Notes under the pieces: generated by a model
Seen by the model: the letters and a program-made list of their open reading frames with translations, nothing else
Told to the model about the DNA's origin: nothing
Databases searched by the model: none
Made by a program: the position numbers and the translations under genes
Shown here: positions 17,006 to 25,416 of the stretch, piece by piece
Layout of the letters: every line of letters starts with the position of its first letter
How positions within the stretch are numbered: position 1 is the stretch's first letter
DNA from: Caldilineaceae bacterium
GTDB lineage: Bacteria; Chloroflexota; Anaerolineae; Caldilineales; Caldilineaceae
Direction: 5' to 3'
Assembly: GCA_026645575.1 (NCBI GenBank)
Contig: JAPKMW010000012.1
Span: 92,352 to 156,351 of the forward strand
DNA: 64,000 nt

Positions 17006-17809
17006 TCACCCCACCAACCGCCGCACCTCATCCCGCCAGGTTCCTGCCACTGTAACGCCGTACTCACGCTGCCCGCCCGTCGCTTGCGGCCCAGTGATAT
17101 GAATGATGCCTTCGGTCAGGCGGCCTGTGCCGACATAGTCCGTGTTGAGAAAGTGAAAGGCCAACCCGGCGCGCTCATGGTCGGTGTTGTTGGCTTTGGT
17201 GCCGTGACCAATGCCATAGTTGAAAAAAACTGCGCCCCCCGCCGGTAGAATAACGGGGACGGCGCGACTATCGTCGGCGTCAAAGGTAATATGGTGATCG
17301 CTGCCCAGGTCACGTTCGTGGGCAAAGGTCTCCAAGTGGCTGCGCGGGATGACATGGAGTGTGCCATTGGCCAGGTTGGCCTCGTGCAGCGCAATCCACA
17401 TGCCGACGCCTTTGGTCGGGTCGCTGATCTGGAAATAGGCATTATCCGTGTGCCAACTGGTGCCGGCGCCGGTGCGGCCCGGCTTGAGAAAAATCTGATC
17501 GAGGTGGCGCACAAAGGGCGTGCCAATCAACTGACCGACGACAGCCACCACCTTCTCGTTAAAGGGGAAGGCACGAAAGAGCGTACTCTTGTTGTTGAGC
17601 GGGATGATCTGGTAGTTGACTTTGGTCGTCGAATGGGTCTTGCCGTCGCCGTCGGTGGCGACATTGCGCCCTAAGCCTTCACGCTTAAAACGTTCCAATT
17701 CGGCCAACATGGCGGCTAGTTCGGTAGCATCAAAAAAGGTGGGGAAGATGGCATACCCCTCTTCACGGAATTGAGCCAGTTGTTGTGCAGTCACCGGCAA
17801 GGGATTCAT
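17006..17809 (-). CDS. Phytanoyl-CoA dioxygenase (PhyH) family protein
   Basis: 267 residues. The Fe(II)/2-oxoglutarate oxygenase facial triad is visible: HTD within GTSWHTDNAYFQ near residue 120 and the distal His in YGIGHGTKANN near 205, followed by the 2-oxoglutarate-binding Arg in ERAGLAFHF. N-terminal FREEGYAIFPTFFD is the usual PhyH opening helix. Such enzymes hydroxylate or demethylate small organic substrates, including sugar derivatives and quaternary amines. It precedes the SDR gene on the minus strand. A second, divergent PhyH gene lies at 21696. Confidence 0.87.
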   Translation of the reverse strand: MNPLPVTAQQLAQFREEGYAIFPTFFDATELAAMLAELERFKREGLGRNVATDGDGKTHSTTKVNYQIIPLNNKSTLFRAFPFNEKVVAVVGQLIGTPFVRHLDQIFLKPGRTGAGTSWHTDNAYFQISDPTKGVGMWIALHEANLANGTLHVIPRSHLETFAHERDLGSDHHITFDADDSRAVPVILPAGGAVFFNYGIGHGTKANNTDHERAGLAFHFLNTDYVGTGRLTEGIIHITGPQATGGQREYGVTVAGTWRDEVRRLVG

Positions 17810-18055
17810 GGAATACTCCTTTGGGTTTGGTAGTGGGACGACGCCACAGGAAAAACAGCGTGCGCTATGCCCACTGTTCCGGCGAATGGGCTGGATCGTA
17901 TGTCAACTCGCGGCAATTGTCAACCTGATAGCACAGGTGCGGCGATTCCAAGCGAGCATATTTTTTACACGAATAAACCTTCAATCGTTGACACCAAATC
18001 ACTTTAGATGGTAATCTAACACCCACACGGCATAAACAAATAGCGTCAATAAGGA

Positions 18056-18655
18056 ATGGCGGTTTCGCTAAAAATGATAAACATCGCTTTACCAACGCCC
18101 ACACTGCACACGGCGCGCCTGCGGTTGCGCCCATTCACAGAAGCCGACACGGACGCAATCTATGCGCTGATGAGCAACGCCTATGTGCTGCGCTATTGGG
18201 ACGCACCGCCCTGGAGCGAGCGCTCGCGGGCAGATCGATTTATTGCGAATTGCCAAAAGATGGCAGTGGAAGGCGAAGGCGTGCGGCTGGCAATCGAACG
18301 CCGCATCGATGGTCTGTTCATCGGCTGGTGTGCTTTGCAGAAATGGGAGCCAGCGTATCGCAGCGCGATGATTGGTTACTGCTTCGCTGAACAGGCATGG
18401 GGTCAAGGTTTTGCCACCGAGGCAGCGGGCGCCCTGTTGCAGTGGGGGTTCGATACGTTGGATCTAAACCGTGTGGAATCTGGCGCAGATACGCGCAACC
18501 GAGCATCGGAGCGCGTGCTGGAAAAACTTGGCTTTGTACGCGAAGGCACGCGGCGCGAATCTTGCATCGTAAACGGAGAAGTGTCCGACGACTCGGTTTA
18601 TGGGCTACTCCGGCGGGAGTGGAAGACGCTTCAGGCAAAGTCAAAGGCCGAATAG
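18056..18655 (+). CDS. GNAT-family N-acetyltransferase, RimJ/RimL type
   Basis: 199 residues. TARLRLRPFTEADTDAIY near the N-terminus is the standard RimJ/L opening, and the acetyl-CoA loop is seen in EQAWGQGFATEAAGALLQW near residue 120, followed by RVESGADTRNRASERVLEKL and GFVREG. These proteins acetylate ribosomal proteins, antibiotics or small amines. An alternative start is the ATG at 18074; AAGGA directly abuts the ATG at 18056, so neither start has an ideal ribosome site. It is a lone plus-strand gene between the PhyH/SDR pair and the apiosidase-like gene. Confidence 0.85.
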   Translation: MAVSLKMINIALPTPTLHTARLRLRPFTEADTDAIYALMSNAYVLRYWDAPPWSERSRADRFIANCQKMAVEGEGVRLAIERRIDGLFIGWCALQKWEPAYRSAMIGYCFAEQAWGQGFATEAAGALLQWGFDTLDLNRVESGADTRNRASERVLEKLGFVREGTRRESCIVNGEVSDDSVYGLLRREWKTLQAKSKAE

Positions 18656-18768
18656 ACAAACGCACCTGGATCTCATCATTCGTCATCTCGTCCCACGGAG
18701 ACGGTAGGAACCAGCAGAATTATTTACTTTTCGTCCCGGAGGGGCACTTGAATTGAGGAGCAAACCCA

Positions 18769-20265
18769 GTGACAACGAATACCCAATCAACCGTCGAACA
18801 ATGGGGAATTTTCGAACTTGCACGCAACGGCAGTGCAGCCGGTAATCCCTTCTTAGAGGTAGCATTTACGGCCCAATTTTCCTACAAACACCGCACCATC
18901 GAAGTCGATGGTTTTTACGATGGCGATGGTGTCTACCGCGTGCGCTTTATGCCCGATACGCTGGGCGAATGGCGCTATCGCACCAAAAGCAATCTGGCCG
19001 AATTGAATGGTGGCGAAGGCACTTTCACCTGTATTGCCCCTGGCGCCAGCAATCATGGGCCAGTATCCGTGACCAACACCTACCACTTCACCTACGCCGA
19101 CGGCACGCCCTACAAACAGATCGGCACCACCTGTTATGTCTGGAATCTCCAGGGCGAAGAACTAGAGACGCAGACCCTGGCAACCCTAGCTCAATCGCCC
19201 TTTAACAAGATTCGTTTCTGCGTCTTCCCGAAACATTACCGCTACAATGAGAACGAACCGGAGCATTACCCTTTCCCTTGTCTCTCCAAGGGCAGTAGCA
19301 AGTGGCTGGGCAGCAACAAGAGCGAAATCCGCCAAGGCTGGCGCTTTGACTTTGAACGCTTTGAACCGGCCTATTTCCAACATTTGGAGCAACGGGTCGG
19401 CCACCTTCGCGACTTGGGCATTGAAGCTGATCTGATTCTCTTCCACCCCTACGACCGCTGGGGCTTTTCCACCATGACCGCCGAGCAGGATGATCGCTAT
19501 CTGCGCTATGTGGTGGCGCGGCTGGCGGCCTATCGCAACATCTGGTGGTCGATGGCGAATGAGTTTGACTTGATGGACGCCAAATCGATGGCCGATTGGG
19601 ATCGCTTCTTCCAAGTGGTGCAGGCGAGCGACCCCTATCAACATCTGCGCTCGATCCACAATTGTCGCGTCTTTTACGACCATAGCAAACCGTGGGTGAC
19701 GCACCAGAGCATCCAACATCGCGACCTCACCCTCACCAACACCTGGCGCGAGCAGGCCAAAAAGCCGGTTGTGGTGGATGAATGCTGTTACGAAGGGAAT
19801 ATTCCTATGGCCTGGGGCAATATTTCGGCCCAGGAGATGGTGCATCGCTTTTGGGAAGGCGCCGCCCGTGGCGGCTATGTCGGCCACGGCGAAACCTATC
19901 TCCACCCGGAAGCGATCCTCTGGTGGGCCAAGGGCGGCGTGTTGCATGGCGAAAGCGCCCCGCGTCTCGCCTTCCTGCGTCAGATCCTCGAAACCGGACC
20001 GGTGACCGGGCTAGACCCGATGACCCACGTGATGCGTCAACATCCCTGCGCCGGCAGAGATCATGAGTATTACCTGATCTACACCGGCGTTGCCCAACCG
20101 GCCTTACTCGAATTCAACCTACCTGAAGGCGAAACCTACTGCGCAGAAATCGTTGATACCTGGAACATGACGGTAACCCCAGTCAACGAAACCTACAGCG
20201 GGCGGGTGGATATCCCCTTGCCAGGGAAGGCCTATCACGCACTGATTTTGCGGCGAGTCCGCTGA
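18769..20265 (+). CDS. Apiosidase-like glycoside hydrolase (DUF5060 + DUF4038, GH140 type)
   Basis: 498 residues, no signal peptide. An N-terminal beta-sandwich of DUF5060 type ([37 protein letters not shown]; residues 10-95) precedes a TIM barrel of the apiosidase-like DUF4038 family, with [13 protein letters not shown] near 150, [11 protein letters not shown] near 224, [13 protein letters not shown] near 260 (the NE motif of clan A acid/base Glu) and [11 protein letters not shown] near 334 (second Glu, nucleophile position). A C-terminal beta domain follows. GH140 enzymes release apiose from plant glycans. The start is GTG, 8 bases after GAGGAG. Cytoplasmic location would suit imported oligosaccharides. 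Together with the ApnL-like protein it points to apiose use, though other specificities exist in this family. Confidence 0.75.
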   Translation: MTTNTQSTVEQWGIFELARNGSAAGNPFLEVAFTAQFSYKHRTIEVDGFYDGDGVYRVRFMPDTLGEWRYRTKSNLAELNGGEGTFTCIAPGASNHGPVSVTNTYHFTYADGTPYKQIGTTCYVWNLQGEELETQTLATLAQSPFNKIRFCVFPKHYRYNENEPEHYPFPCLSKGSSKWLGSNKSEIRQGWRFDFERFEPAYFQHLEQRVGHLRDLGIEADLILFHPYDRWGFSTMTAEQDDRYLRYVVARLAAYRNIWWSMANEFDLMDAKSMADWDRFFQVVQASDPYQHLRSIHNCRVFYDHSKPWVTHQSIQHRDLTLTNTWREQAKKPVVVDECCYEGNIPMAWGNISAQEMVHRFWEGAARGGYVGHGETYLHPEAILWWAKGGVLHGESAPRLAFLRQILETGPVTGLDPMTHVMRQHPCAGRDHEYYLIYTGVAQPALLEFNLPEGETYCAEIVDTWNMTVTPVNETYSGRVDIPLPGKAYHALILRRVR

Positions 20266-20289
20266 GAGAAACCAACATCGATTGATTGC

Positions 20290-20322
20290 CCCATCGGTTA
20301 CGCCGGTGGGTCTTTCTTTTTT
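20290..20322 (+). terminator. Rho-independent terminator of the apiosidase-like gene
   Basis: CCCATCGG (20290-20297) pairs with CCGGTGGG (20303-20310) through one G-U, loop TTACG, followed by the pyrimidine tract TCTTTCTTTTTT. It lies 25 bases past the stop. Confidence 0.75.
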
Positions 20323-20432
20323 AGCGATTTTACGAAACGACACAATTTCAGTATGATTAGACTCTAGCGTTTTTTTTCTAACCTGTACCAGGCCAATGAA
20401 TTATTCTGTCAGCAACACATTGATCGGTTGAT

Positions 20433-20511
20433 CCATCCGTAGGGACACATGAATTTAGGCGCAATAATCATGATTTCCCTTTCTAAACTCATACGTCCTT
20501 ACGGGACGGAC
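20433..20511. repeat. Dispersed inverted repeat (GTCC-TA-GGGAC / CTAAACTCAT element)
   Basis: Left arm 20433-20458 and right arm 20483-20511 are imperfectly complementary around a 24-base centre. The right arm is nearly identical, in reverse complement, to 37814-37842 at the end of a glycosyltransferase-like gene, so this is a repeat family and not a gene-specific hairpin. Confidence 0.75.
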
Positions 20512-20576
20512 GACAGCTTACTCAGCGGCCAGGTTACTCATGCGCCACAACGCGTAGAAACAAACCGAGGTAAACT

Positions 20577-21578
20577 ATGAGTGCTACCGAACTCCCCATG
20601 CGCATTGCGCTCGGTCAGACCCACCAACTGACCGATGAGATCATCACCTTTGCCCACCAAACGGGCATCACCGACATTCAGTTCAACATGTTTCACGGTT
20701 CGCCCCACCTACCCGGCGACAGCAAGTGGGAGTACATGGATTTGGTGCGGTTGCGCACAAGCTGTGAAGATGCCGGCTTACGGCTCAACGCGATTGAAAA
20801 TGTGCCGATCAAGTTCTATGACAAAGCGATGCTTGGCCTGCCCGGTCGCGATGAGCAGATCGAGAACATGCGCACGACCATTCGCAACATGGGCAACGCC
20901 GGCATTCCGATCTTTGGCTATCACTTTGTCGTCCTCGGCGTCTGGCGCACCTCCAACACCGCCCGCGCCCGTGGCGGCGCCCACACCACGGCCTTTGACT
21001 ATGAACTTGCCAAGAATGCGCCGGCGGCCTTTGGTCGTGAATACACCGAGGAAGAGATGTGGGCGAACTACGAATATTTTATCAAAGGTATTCTGCCCGC
21101 CGCCGAAGAGTCCGGTATCAAGCTTGCGCTTCATCCCGACGACCCGCCCGTGCCGTCGCTTGGTGGCGTGGCGCGCATTATGCGCAGCCATGAAGCCTTC
21201 AAGCGCGCCATGGCCCTGGGCGACAGCCCCAACCACGGCCTTGACTTCTGTGTCGGCTCCTGGTCAGAGATGAGTCCTGATGAATGTTTGACCGGTCTGC
21301 GCTACTTTGCCGAACGCGAGAAGATTTTCTATGTCCACTTCCGCGATGTGCTGGGGTCGGTGCCCAACTTCCGTGAAGCCTTTATCGGCGAGGGCAATCT
21401 CAACATGTTCAAGGTGATGAAAACGCTCAAGGATCATAACTTCAAAGGCTTTTTGATTGACGACCATGTCCCGCGCATGGTCAATGACAGCGGCTGGGTT
21501 GGTCTCAGTCGCGCCTTTGCGAATGGGCAGATGGTGACGATGTTGGAGTTGTTGAATAGTGGAGCGTTGGCGAATTAG
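20577..21578 (+). CDS. uxuA: Mannonate dehydratase-family protein
   Basis: 333 residues of the UxuA family (xylose-isomerase-like TIM barrel), which dehydrates D-mannonate to 2-keto-3-deoxygluconate in hexuronate breakdown. Evidence is the segment IKLALHPDDPPVPSLGGVARI near residue 180 (metal-binding His-Pro-Asp-Asp), CVGSWSEM near 222 (Cys metal ligand), FYVHFRDVLGSVPNFREAF near 257 and the conserved C-terminal DDHVPRM. The N-terminal QTHQLTDEIITFAHQTGI also fits. It is slightly shorter than E. coli UxuA, as in many environmental homologues, so a related sugar-acid dehydratase is possible. CGAGG precedes the ATG. Its product would feed a DapA-family KDG aldolase such as 9305-10204. Confidence 0.8.
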   Translation: MSATELPMRIALGQTHQLTDEIITFAHQTGITDIQFNMFHGSPHLPGDSKWEYMDLVRLRTSCEDAGLRLNAIENVPIKFYDKAMLGLPGRDEQIENMRTTIRNMGNAGIPIFGYHFVVLGVWRTSNTARARGGAHTTAFDYELAKNAPAAFGREYTEEEMWANYEYFIKGILPAAEESGIKLALHPDDPPVPSLGGVARIMRSHEAFKRAMALGDSPNHGLDFCVGSWSEMSPDECLTGLRYFAEREKIFYVHFRDVLGSVPNFREAFIGEGNLNMFKVMKTLKDHNFKGFLIDDHVPRMVNDSGWVGLSRAFANGQMVTMLELLNSGALAN

Positions 21579-21586
21579 GAATGGCA

Positions 21587-21671
21587 GGTATTGGGATATT
21601 GGATATTGGGTATTGGCCATTCACGCAAGTAAGTGCAATCACTCAATACCTAATATCCACTACCCAATATA
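21587..21671. repeat. Inverted repeat of GGATATTGGGTATT words
   Basis: Left part 21587-21615 and right part 21644-21671 are imperfectly complementary; each is a chain of ATATTGG/GGTATTGG words. It occupies the gap between the mannonate dehydratase and PhyH genes. Confidence 0.75.
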
Positions 21672-21695
21672 TGCCTTGGAAAGAGTAAACCGATC

Positions 21696-22523
21696 ATGAC
21701 TATTTTAAGCGCAGCCGACCACGCGTTTTGGGAAGAAAACGGCTACATTATTGTCCCAGACGTGGCGCCCAAAGCGGATTTGGACGCCGTTGTCGATGTT
21801 GTTTGGGATTTTTTGCAGATGGATCGCAATGATCCGGAAACCTGGTACAGCCAACCGCCGTGGCACAGTCGCGCCGGGATGGCCCACGTCTATCATCACC
21901 AGGCGCTGTGGAATAATCGGCAGGCGCCACGCATTCACCAAGCGTTTAGTGAACTCTTTGGCACGGAGAAGCTTTGGGTGAGCCTGGATCGCGCCAACAT
22001 GAATCCACCGGCGCGCCCCGATTGGGATTACCAGGGCTTTATCCATTGGGACTTTGACCCGCTCACCTGGCCGATTGGGCTGCGTGTGCAGGGCGTCCTC
22101 TGCTTGACCGACACCGAAGAGGCGCAAGGCGGTTTCCAGTGCATCCCTGGTTCGCACAAACTGGTGCCGGAGATCGTGGCCCGTCAACAGCCGGACGCCA
22201 ATTTGCGCAACCCTGACATCACCGGCATGACCGTCAAACACTTGGGTGGCAAGGCCGGCGATCTCATTATCTGGCACACGGGTCTGCTCCACGGTAACGG
22301 GCGCAACGAGACGGATCGCCCCCGGTTGGCGCAATATATTAGCATGTTCCCTGCCAAGACAGAAGACGAAGAGCTACGCCAACACCGCATCGACTCCTGG
22401 CGCAATCGCACCGCCCCCGGTCGTTTCCCTGTTGACACTGTCCGCCACTGGGAAGAGACGCACTATCAGACGGCAAATTTGACGGCATTAGGGGAGAAGT
22501 TGCTGGGGCTGACACCGTGGTAG
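21696..22523 (+). CDS. Phytanoyl-CoA dioxygenase (PhyH) family protein
   Basis: 275 residues. The iron ligands are HWD in GFIHWDFDPLTW near residue 110 and the distal His in TGLLHGNGRNETDRPRLAQY near 192, with the 2-oxoglutarate Arg in the same segment. WEENGYIIVPDV near the N-terminus is the typical PhyH start. It is clearly diverged from the other PhyH protein here (17006-17809). It follows the mannonate dehydratase gene and probably belongs to the same transcription unit, acting on a small substrate of the sugar pathway; the substrate is not known. Confidence 0.87.
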   Translation: MTILSAADHAFWEENGYIIVPDVAPKADLDAVVDVVWDFLQMDRNDPETWYSQPPWHSRAGMAHVYHHQALWNNRQAPRIHQAFSELFGTEKLWVSLDRANMNPPARPDWDYQGFIHWDFDPLTWPIGLRVQGVLCLTDTEEAQGGFQCIPGSHKLVPEIVARQQPDANLRNPDITGMTVKHLGGKAGDLIIWHTGLLHGNGRNETDRPRLAQYISMFPAKTEDEELRQHRIDSWRNRTAPGRFPVDTVRHWEETHYQTANLTALGEKLLGLTPW

Positions 22524-22606
22524 CCTGTTGATCACAACCAATGGATTACGTAAGTTCAATTCCATTTTTCGCGGCGCTAACACGCATAATCGTCTTCTTA
22601 CACCGA

Positions 22607-22703
22607 TTACTATCTTTGCACTTTTTGATTCTACCTCTGGTTGTAGTAAGGACAGGGCCGAACAGCTACCAGTGGCGGTTATGAAAAAGTGCAAAGATAG
22701 TAA
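22607..22703. repeat. 23-bp inverted repeat with a long loop
   Basis: Arms 22607-22629 and 22681-22703 match over 23 bases with one mismatch and enclose 51 bases. The core word is CTATCTTTGCACTTTTT. It lies between convergent genes. The 68-codon open frame across it looks accidental. Confidence 0.8.
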
Positions 22704-22707
22704 AGCA

Positions 22708-22741
22708 AAGAGGCCCAGAGCGTTAACCCTCTGAGCCTCTT
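22708..22741. terminator. Terminator-like hairpin between PhyH and gltD genes
   Basis: AAGAGGCCCAGAG (22708-22720) pairs with CTCTGAGCCTCTT (22729-22741) with one mismatch; the loop is 8 bases. It lies 32 bases beyond the gltD stop and may serve both convergent genes. Confidence 0.6.
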
Positions 22742-22773
22742 CGTTCTGTTATCGGGATGTTAAAGAAATATGG

Positions 22774-24282
22774 TCAGGGCAAACTGGTCTCGCCCATCAA
22801 CCAGCGATCCGCTTCACGGGCGGCGCCGCGACCTTCGTTGATCGCCCAGACGACCAGGCTCTGTCCACGGCGACAGTCACCGGCAGCAAATACGCCCTCA
22901 ATGCTGGTGTGGAATTTGCCATAGTCGGCCTTGACATTGGAGCGTGGGTCCCGTTCCAACCCCAGTTGCTCAATGACAGCATCTTCGGGGCCGAGGAAGC
23001 CCATCGCTAGCAGCACCAACTGCGCCGGCCAGATCCGTTCGCTGCCGGGGATTTCGACCGGGGCGAAGCGACCGTTAGCATCCTTCTTCCACTCAATATC
23101 GACTGTGTGCAGTTCCTTGACATTGCCGTTCTCATCGCCGACAAAGCGCTTGGTGTTGATCAAGTAGGTGCGCGGGTCGTCGCCAAAGCGCGCCTTGGCC
23201 TCAGCCTGACCATAGTCGAGGCGATAGACTTTGGGCCATTCGGGCCAGGGATTGTCGGCGGCCCGTTCGTTAGGCGGCTTGGGCAGAATTTCAAATTGAG
23301 CCAGGCTATTGCACCCGTGACGCAACGAAGTGCCGACACAGTCAGTGCCGGTATCGCCACCGCCGATGACGATCACATCTTTGCCCAACGCCGAAATGGG
23401 CGGGCCGTCGGCGCCATGTTCGGCATGACCGTTGCGCCGGTTATCCAGCAAGCTCTTGGTGTTGGAACGCAGGAAATCCATCGCCAGGTAGATGCCCTTG
23501 AGGTTGCGCCCTTCAATCGGCAAGTCGCGCCCCTTGGTGGCGCCGCCGCAGTAGACAATGGCGTCAAATTCGCTCTGTAGCTCCTTGGCCGACTTGTCCT
23601 TGCCAATTTCGCAACCCGTGATAAAGGTGACACCCTCGGCTGCCATGAGATCGACGCGGCGTTGCACCACCTTGGCCTTGTCAAGCTTCATGTTGGGGAT
23701 GCCGTACATAAGCAAACCGCCAATACGATCCGCTCGTTCAAAAACCGTCACCAGATGGCCCGCCTTGTTGAGTTGGTCGGCACAGGCCAACCCGGAAGGA
23801 CCAGAACCAATCACGGCGACTTTTTTGCCGGTGCGGCGTTGGGGGGGGGTCGGCACAACCCACCCTTCCTCAAAACCTTTGTCGATAATGGCGCATTCGA
23901 TGCTCTTAATCGTCACCGGCGGGTCAATAATGCCCAGCGTACACGAGCCTTCACAGGGCGCCGGGCAGACGCGACCGGTGAACTCCGGGAAGTTGTTGGT
24001 CTTGTGCAGCCGGTCAAGCGCATCGCGCCAGAGACCGCGATAGACCAGGTCGTTCCACTCAGGAATCAAGTTGTTGATCGGGCAGCCAGAGGCCATGCCG
24101 CTGATCAACTGGCCGGTGTGACAGAAGGGAATGCCGCAATCCATACAGCGGGCGCCCTGCTGTTGCAATGTTCCGTCAGCGATGTGAAGATGAAACTCTT
24201 CCCAGTCGTTGACGCGTTGGAGCGGGTCGCGTTCGTCCGCCACTTGCCGCTCGAATTCTAAAAAGCCGGTCGGTTTACCCAT
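22774..24282 (-). CDS. gltD: Glutamate synthase (NADPH) small subunit
   Basis: 502 residues, normal length for GltD. It oxidises NAD(P)H and passes electrons through FAD and iron-sulfur clusters to the GltB subunit. The N-terminus has both cluster-binding Cys groups, CMDCGIPFC with a later GCP, and CPAPCEGSC near residue 107. The FAD-binding turn is [15 protein letters not shown] near 154 and the NADPH-binding turn [13 protein letters not shown] near 305; [19 protein letters not shown] at the end is the conserved FAD-contact segment. It normally pairs directly with gltB, but here a nuclease-family gene lies between them. Confidence 0.95.
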   Translation of the reverse strand: MGKPTGFLEFERQVADERDPLQRVNDWEEFHLHIADGTLQQQGARCMDCGIPFCHTGQLISGMASGCPINNLIPEWNDLVYRGLWRDALDRLHKTNNFPEFTGRVCPAPCEGSCTLGIIDPPVTIKSIECAIIDKGFEEGWVVPTPPQRRTGKKVAVIGSGPSGLACADQLNKAGHLVTVFERADRIGGLLMYGIPNMKLDKAKVVQRRVDLMAAEGVTFITGCEIGKDKSAKELQSEFDAIVYCGGATKGRDLPIEGRNLKGIYLAMDFLRSNTKSLLDNRRNGHAEHGADGPPISALGKDVIVIGGGDTGTDCVGTSLRHGCNSLAQFEILPKPPNERAADNPWPEWPKVYRLDYGQAEAKARFGDDPRTYLINTKRFVGDENGNVKELHTVDIEWKKDANGRFAPVEIPGSERIWPAQLVLLAMGFLGPEDAVIEQLGLERDPRSNVKADYGKFHTSIEGVFAAGDCRRGQSLVVWAINEGRGAAREADRWLMGETSLP

Positions 24283-24317
24283 CTACCCCTTCTCCTCATG
24301 TTGTCAGCGATATAGCA

Positions 24318-24377
24318 CAACGGTTGTATAAATCTTGGATTGAGCCAAAGGCTATTTGGAGATTTATACAACCGTTG
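24318..24377. repeat. 18-bp inverted repeat between gltD and the Rpn-family gene
   Basis: Arms 24318-24335 and 24360-24377 are perfect complements over 18 bases, with weaker pairing continuing outward (CGATA ... TATCG). The right arm includes the last codons and stop of the Rpn-family gene, so the gene's end is part of the repeat. Confidence 0.8.
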
Positions 24378-25299
24378 GCATATCGCTACTTTGTACGATC
24401 ATCGTATGCGCGGCCTGTTCGATGCTCTCGAGGCTCTGGCCCGCAATTGCCAGATCAAACAGCGCCGTCAATTGTGCTTCTGCTAACTTTTCAATATCGG
24501 TAACGAAGTCGACCGGCAATGCGCCAAATTTGCGTTGGAGAAAGTGCAGCAAAAACTGGGATTGCCCCTTTTCACGGCCTTTTTCAAGCCCTTTTTTTTC
24601 GGCTTCGTCTAACCATTCATCAATAAATGTTTGCGTGCGCAACATCTTTGCCTCCTCGCGAAACATCTCACGGATCGTCTCTTTATCGAAATAGCGACCG
24701 GCTAAGAGAACTACAAATGACAGTAACAAAGCACGGCGGCTTTCGTCAAGTTCACGACGCGCCAGATCGCGCGCCAACCGCAACGTCTCGACAGTCGGTT
24801 GACTACTGACTTCAAGCAGGAATGGCGCCAGCGGCGCTAACTCACCGGAACGAATCTGGTCAAGGTAATCGATCAGCCAGAGGTCAAGATATTGAAAGCG
24901 GTTAACGACCCGCCCGCCAAGTTCAACCCTATATTCCGGTTGAGGCCGTGATTTCTTCTGCCGCCGTTCTGAATAGACCACCACCGTAATCACCGGCATC
25001 TGCATCCGGTCGGTCAATTCGCCGGAGTAGATAAAGAGCGTTTGTGGCACATCCGGCTCATGTTTGACGTAATATTCGAGATGCAGCGCTAGTTTCCGAT
25101 AAATCCCTTCTTCATGGGTGGCAATCGTCATCACCGTATCGACCGGGCGGGTCGGCAAGTTGATTTCGACATTTTCTTCAACCGAGAGAACCTGCACCGC
25201 TTGACCGGGAAAAGCTAACTTGACGACGAGATCAGGGTAGGCTCGGAAAAGCAATTTACTGACTCGGTCAAGCGGTGTTGTCAATTCGTTATAGGCCAT
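24364..25299 (-). CDS. Rpn-family nuclease/transposase-like protein with DUF4351 tail
   Basis: 311 residues. The N-terminal two thirds matches the Rpn (PD-(D/E)XK nuclease/transposase) group: a start of the type LTTPLDRVSKLLFRAYPDL, RPVDTVMTIATHEEGI near residue 52 (Asp), LHLEYYVKHEPDVPQTLFIYSG near 73 (Glu with downstream residues), then LDLWLID near 140. The C-terminal QSQFLLHFLQRKFGALP and later leucines are a DUF4351 domain. Rpn proteins promote RecA-independent recombination in E. coli. The gene lies between gltB and gltD, flanked by an inverted repeat on each side (25328-25388 and 24318-24377), which suggests a mobile or passenger gene. Confidence 0.82.
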   Translation of the reverse strand: MAYNELTTPLDRVSKLLFRAYPDLVVKLAFPGQAVQVLSVEENVEINLPTRPVDTVMTIATHEEGIYRKLALHLEYYVKHEPDVPQTLFIYSGELTDRMQMPVITVVVYSERRQKKSRPQPEYRVELGGRVVNRFQYLDLWLIDYLDQIRSGELAPLAPFLLEVSSQPTVETLRLARDLARRELDESRRALLLSFVVLLAGRYFDKETIREMFREEAKMLRTQTFIDEWLDEAEKKGLEKGREKGQSQFLLHFLQRKFGALPVDFVTDIEKLAEAQLTALFDLAIAGQSLESIEQAAHTMIVQSSDMPTVV

Positions 25300-25320
25300 T
25301 GGAATGTTGAGTCAATGAAT

Positions 25321-25388
25321 GAGATTAAGAGATTGAGAGATTAAGAGATTGAGATGAATGCACTCAATCTCTTAATCTCTCAATCTCT
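25321..25388. repeat. 26-bp inverted repeat of GAGATTAAGAGATTGAG words
   Basis: The arms 25328-25353 and 25363-25388 are perfect over 26 bases with a 9-base loop; the left side is extended by one more GAGATTAA word from 25321. It is the same word family as 11757-11826 and lies between gltB and the Rpn-family gene. Confidence 0.88.
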
Positions 25389-25416
25389 AATGAACCAATG
25401 CTTTAGCTGCCAATCC

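Larger units (their letters stand above)
20266..20576. other. Intergenic region upstream of the mannonate dehydratase gene
   Basis: 311 bases holding a probable terminator at 20290-20322 and a dispersed inverted repeat at 20433-20511. No open frame of interest is present. The promoter of the dehydratase gene should lie here but no convincing boxes are seen. Confidence 0.6.

Noticed and set aside
16963..17067. 35-residue N-terminal extension of the SDR
   Set aside because: It is encoded by a word-repeat region and part of the neighbouring gene; the SDR start at 16962 has GGGAG upstream.
22528..22734. 68-codon plus-strand ORF after the PhyH gene
   Set aside because: It is formed by the arms of an inverted repeat and a terminator-like hairpin between convergent genes.
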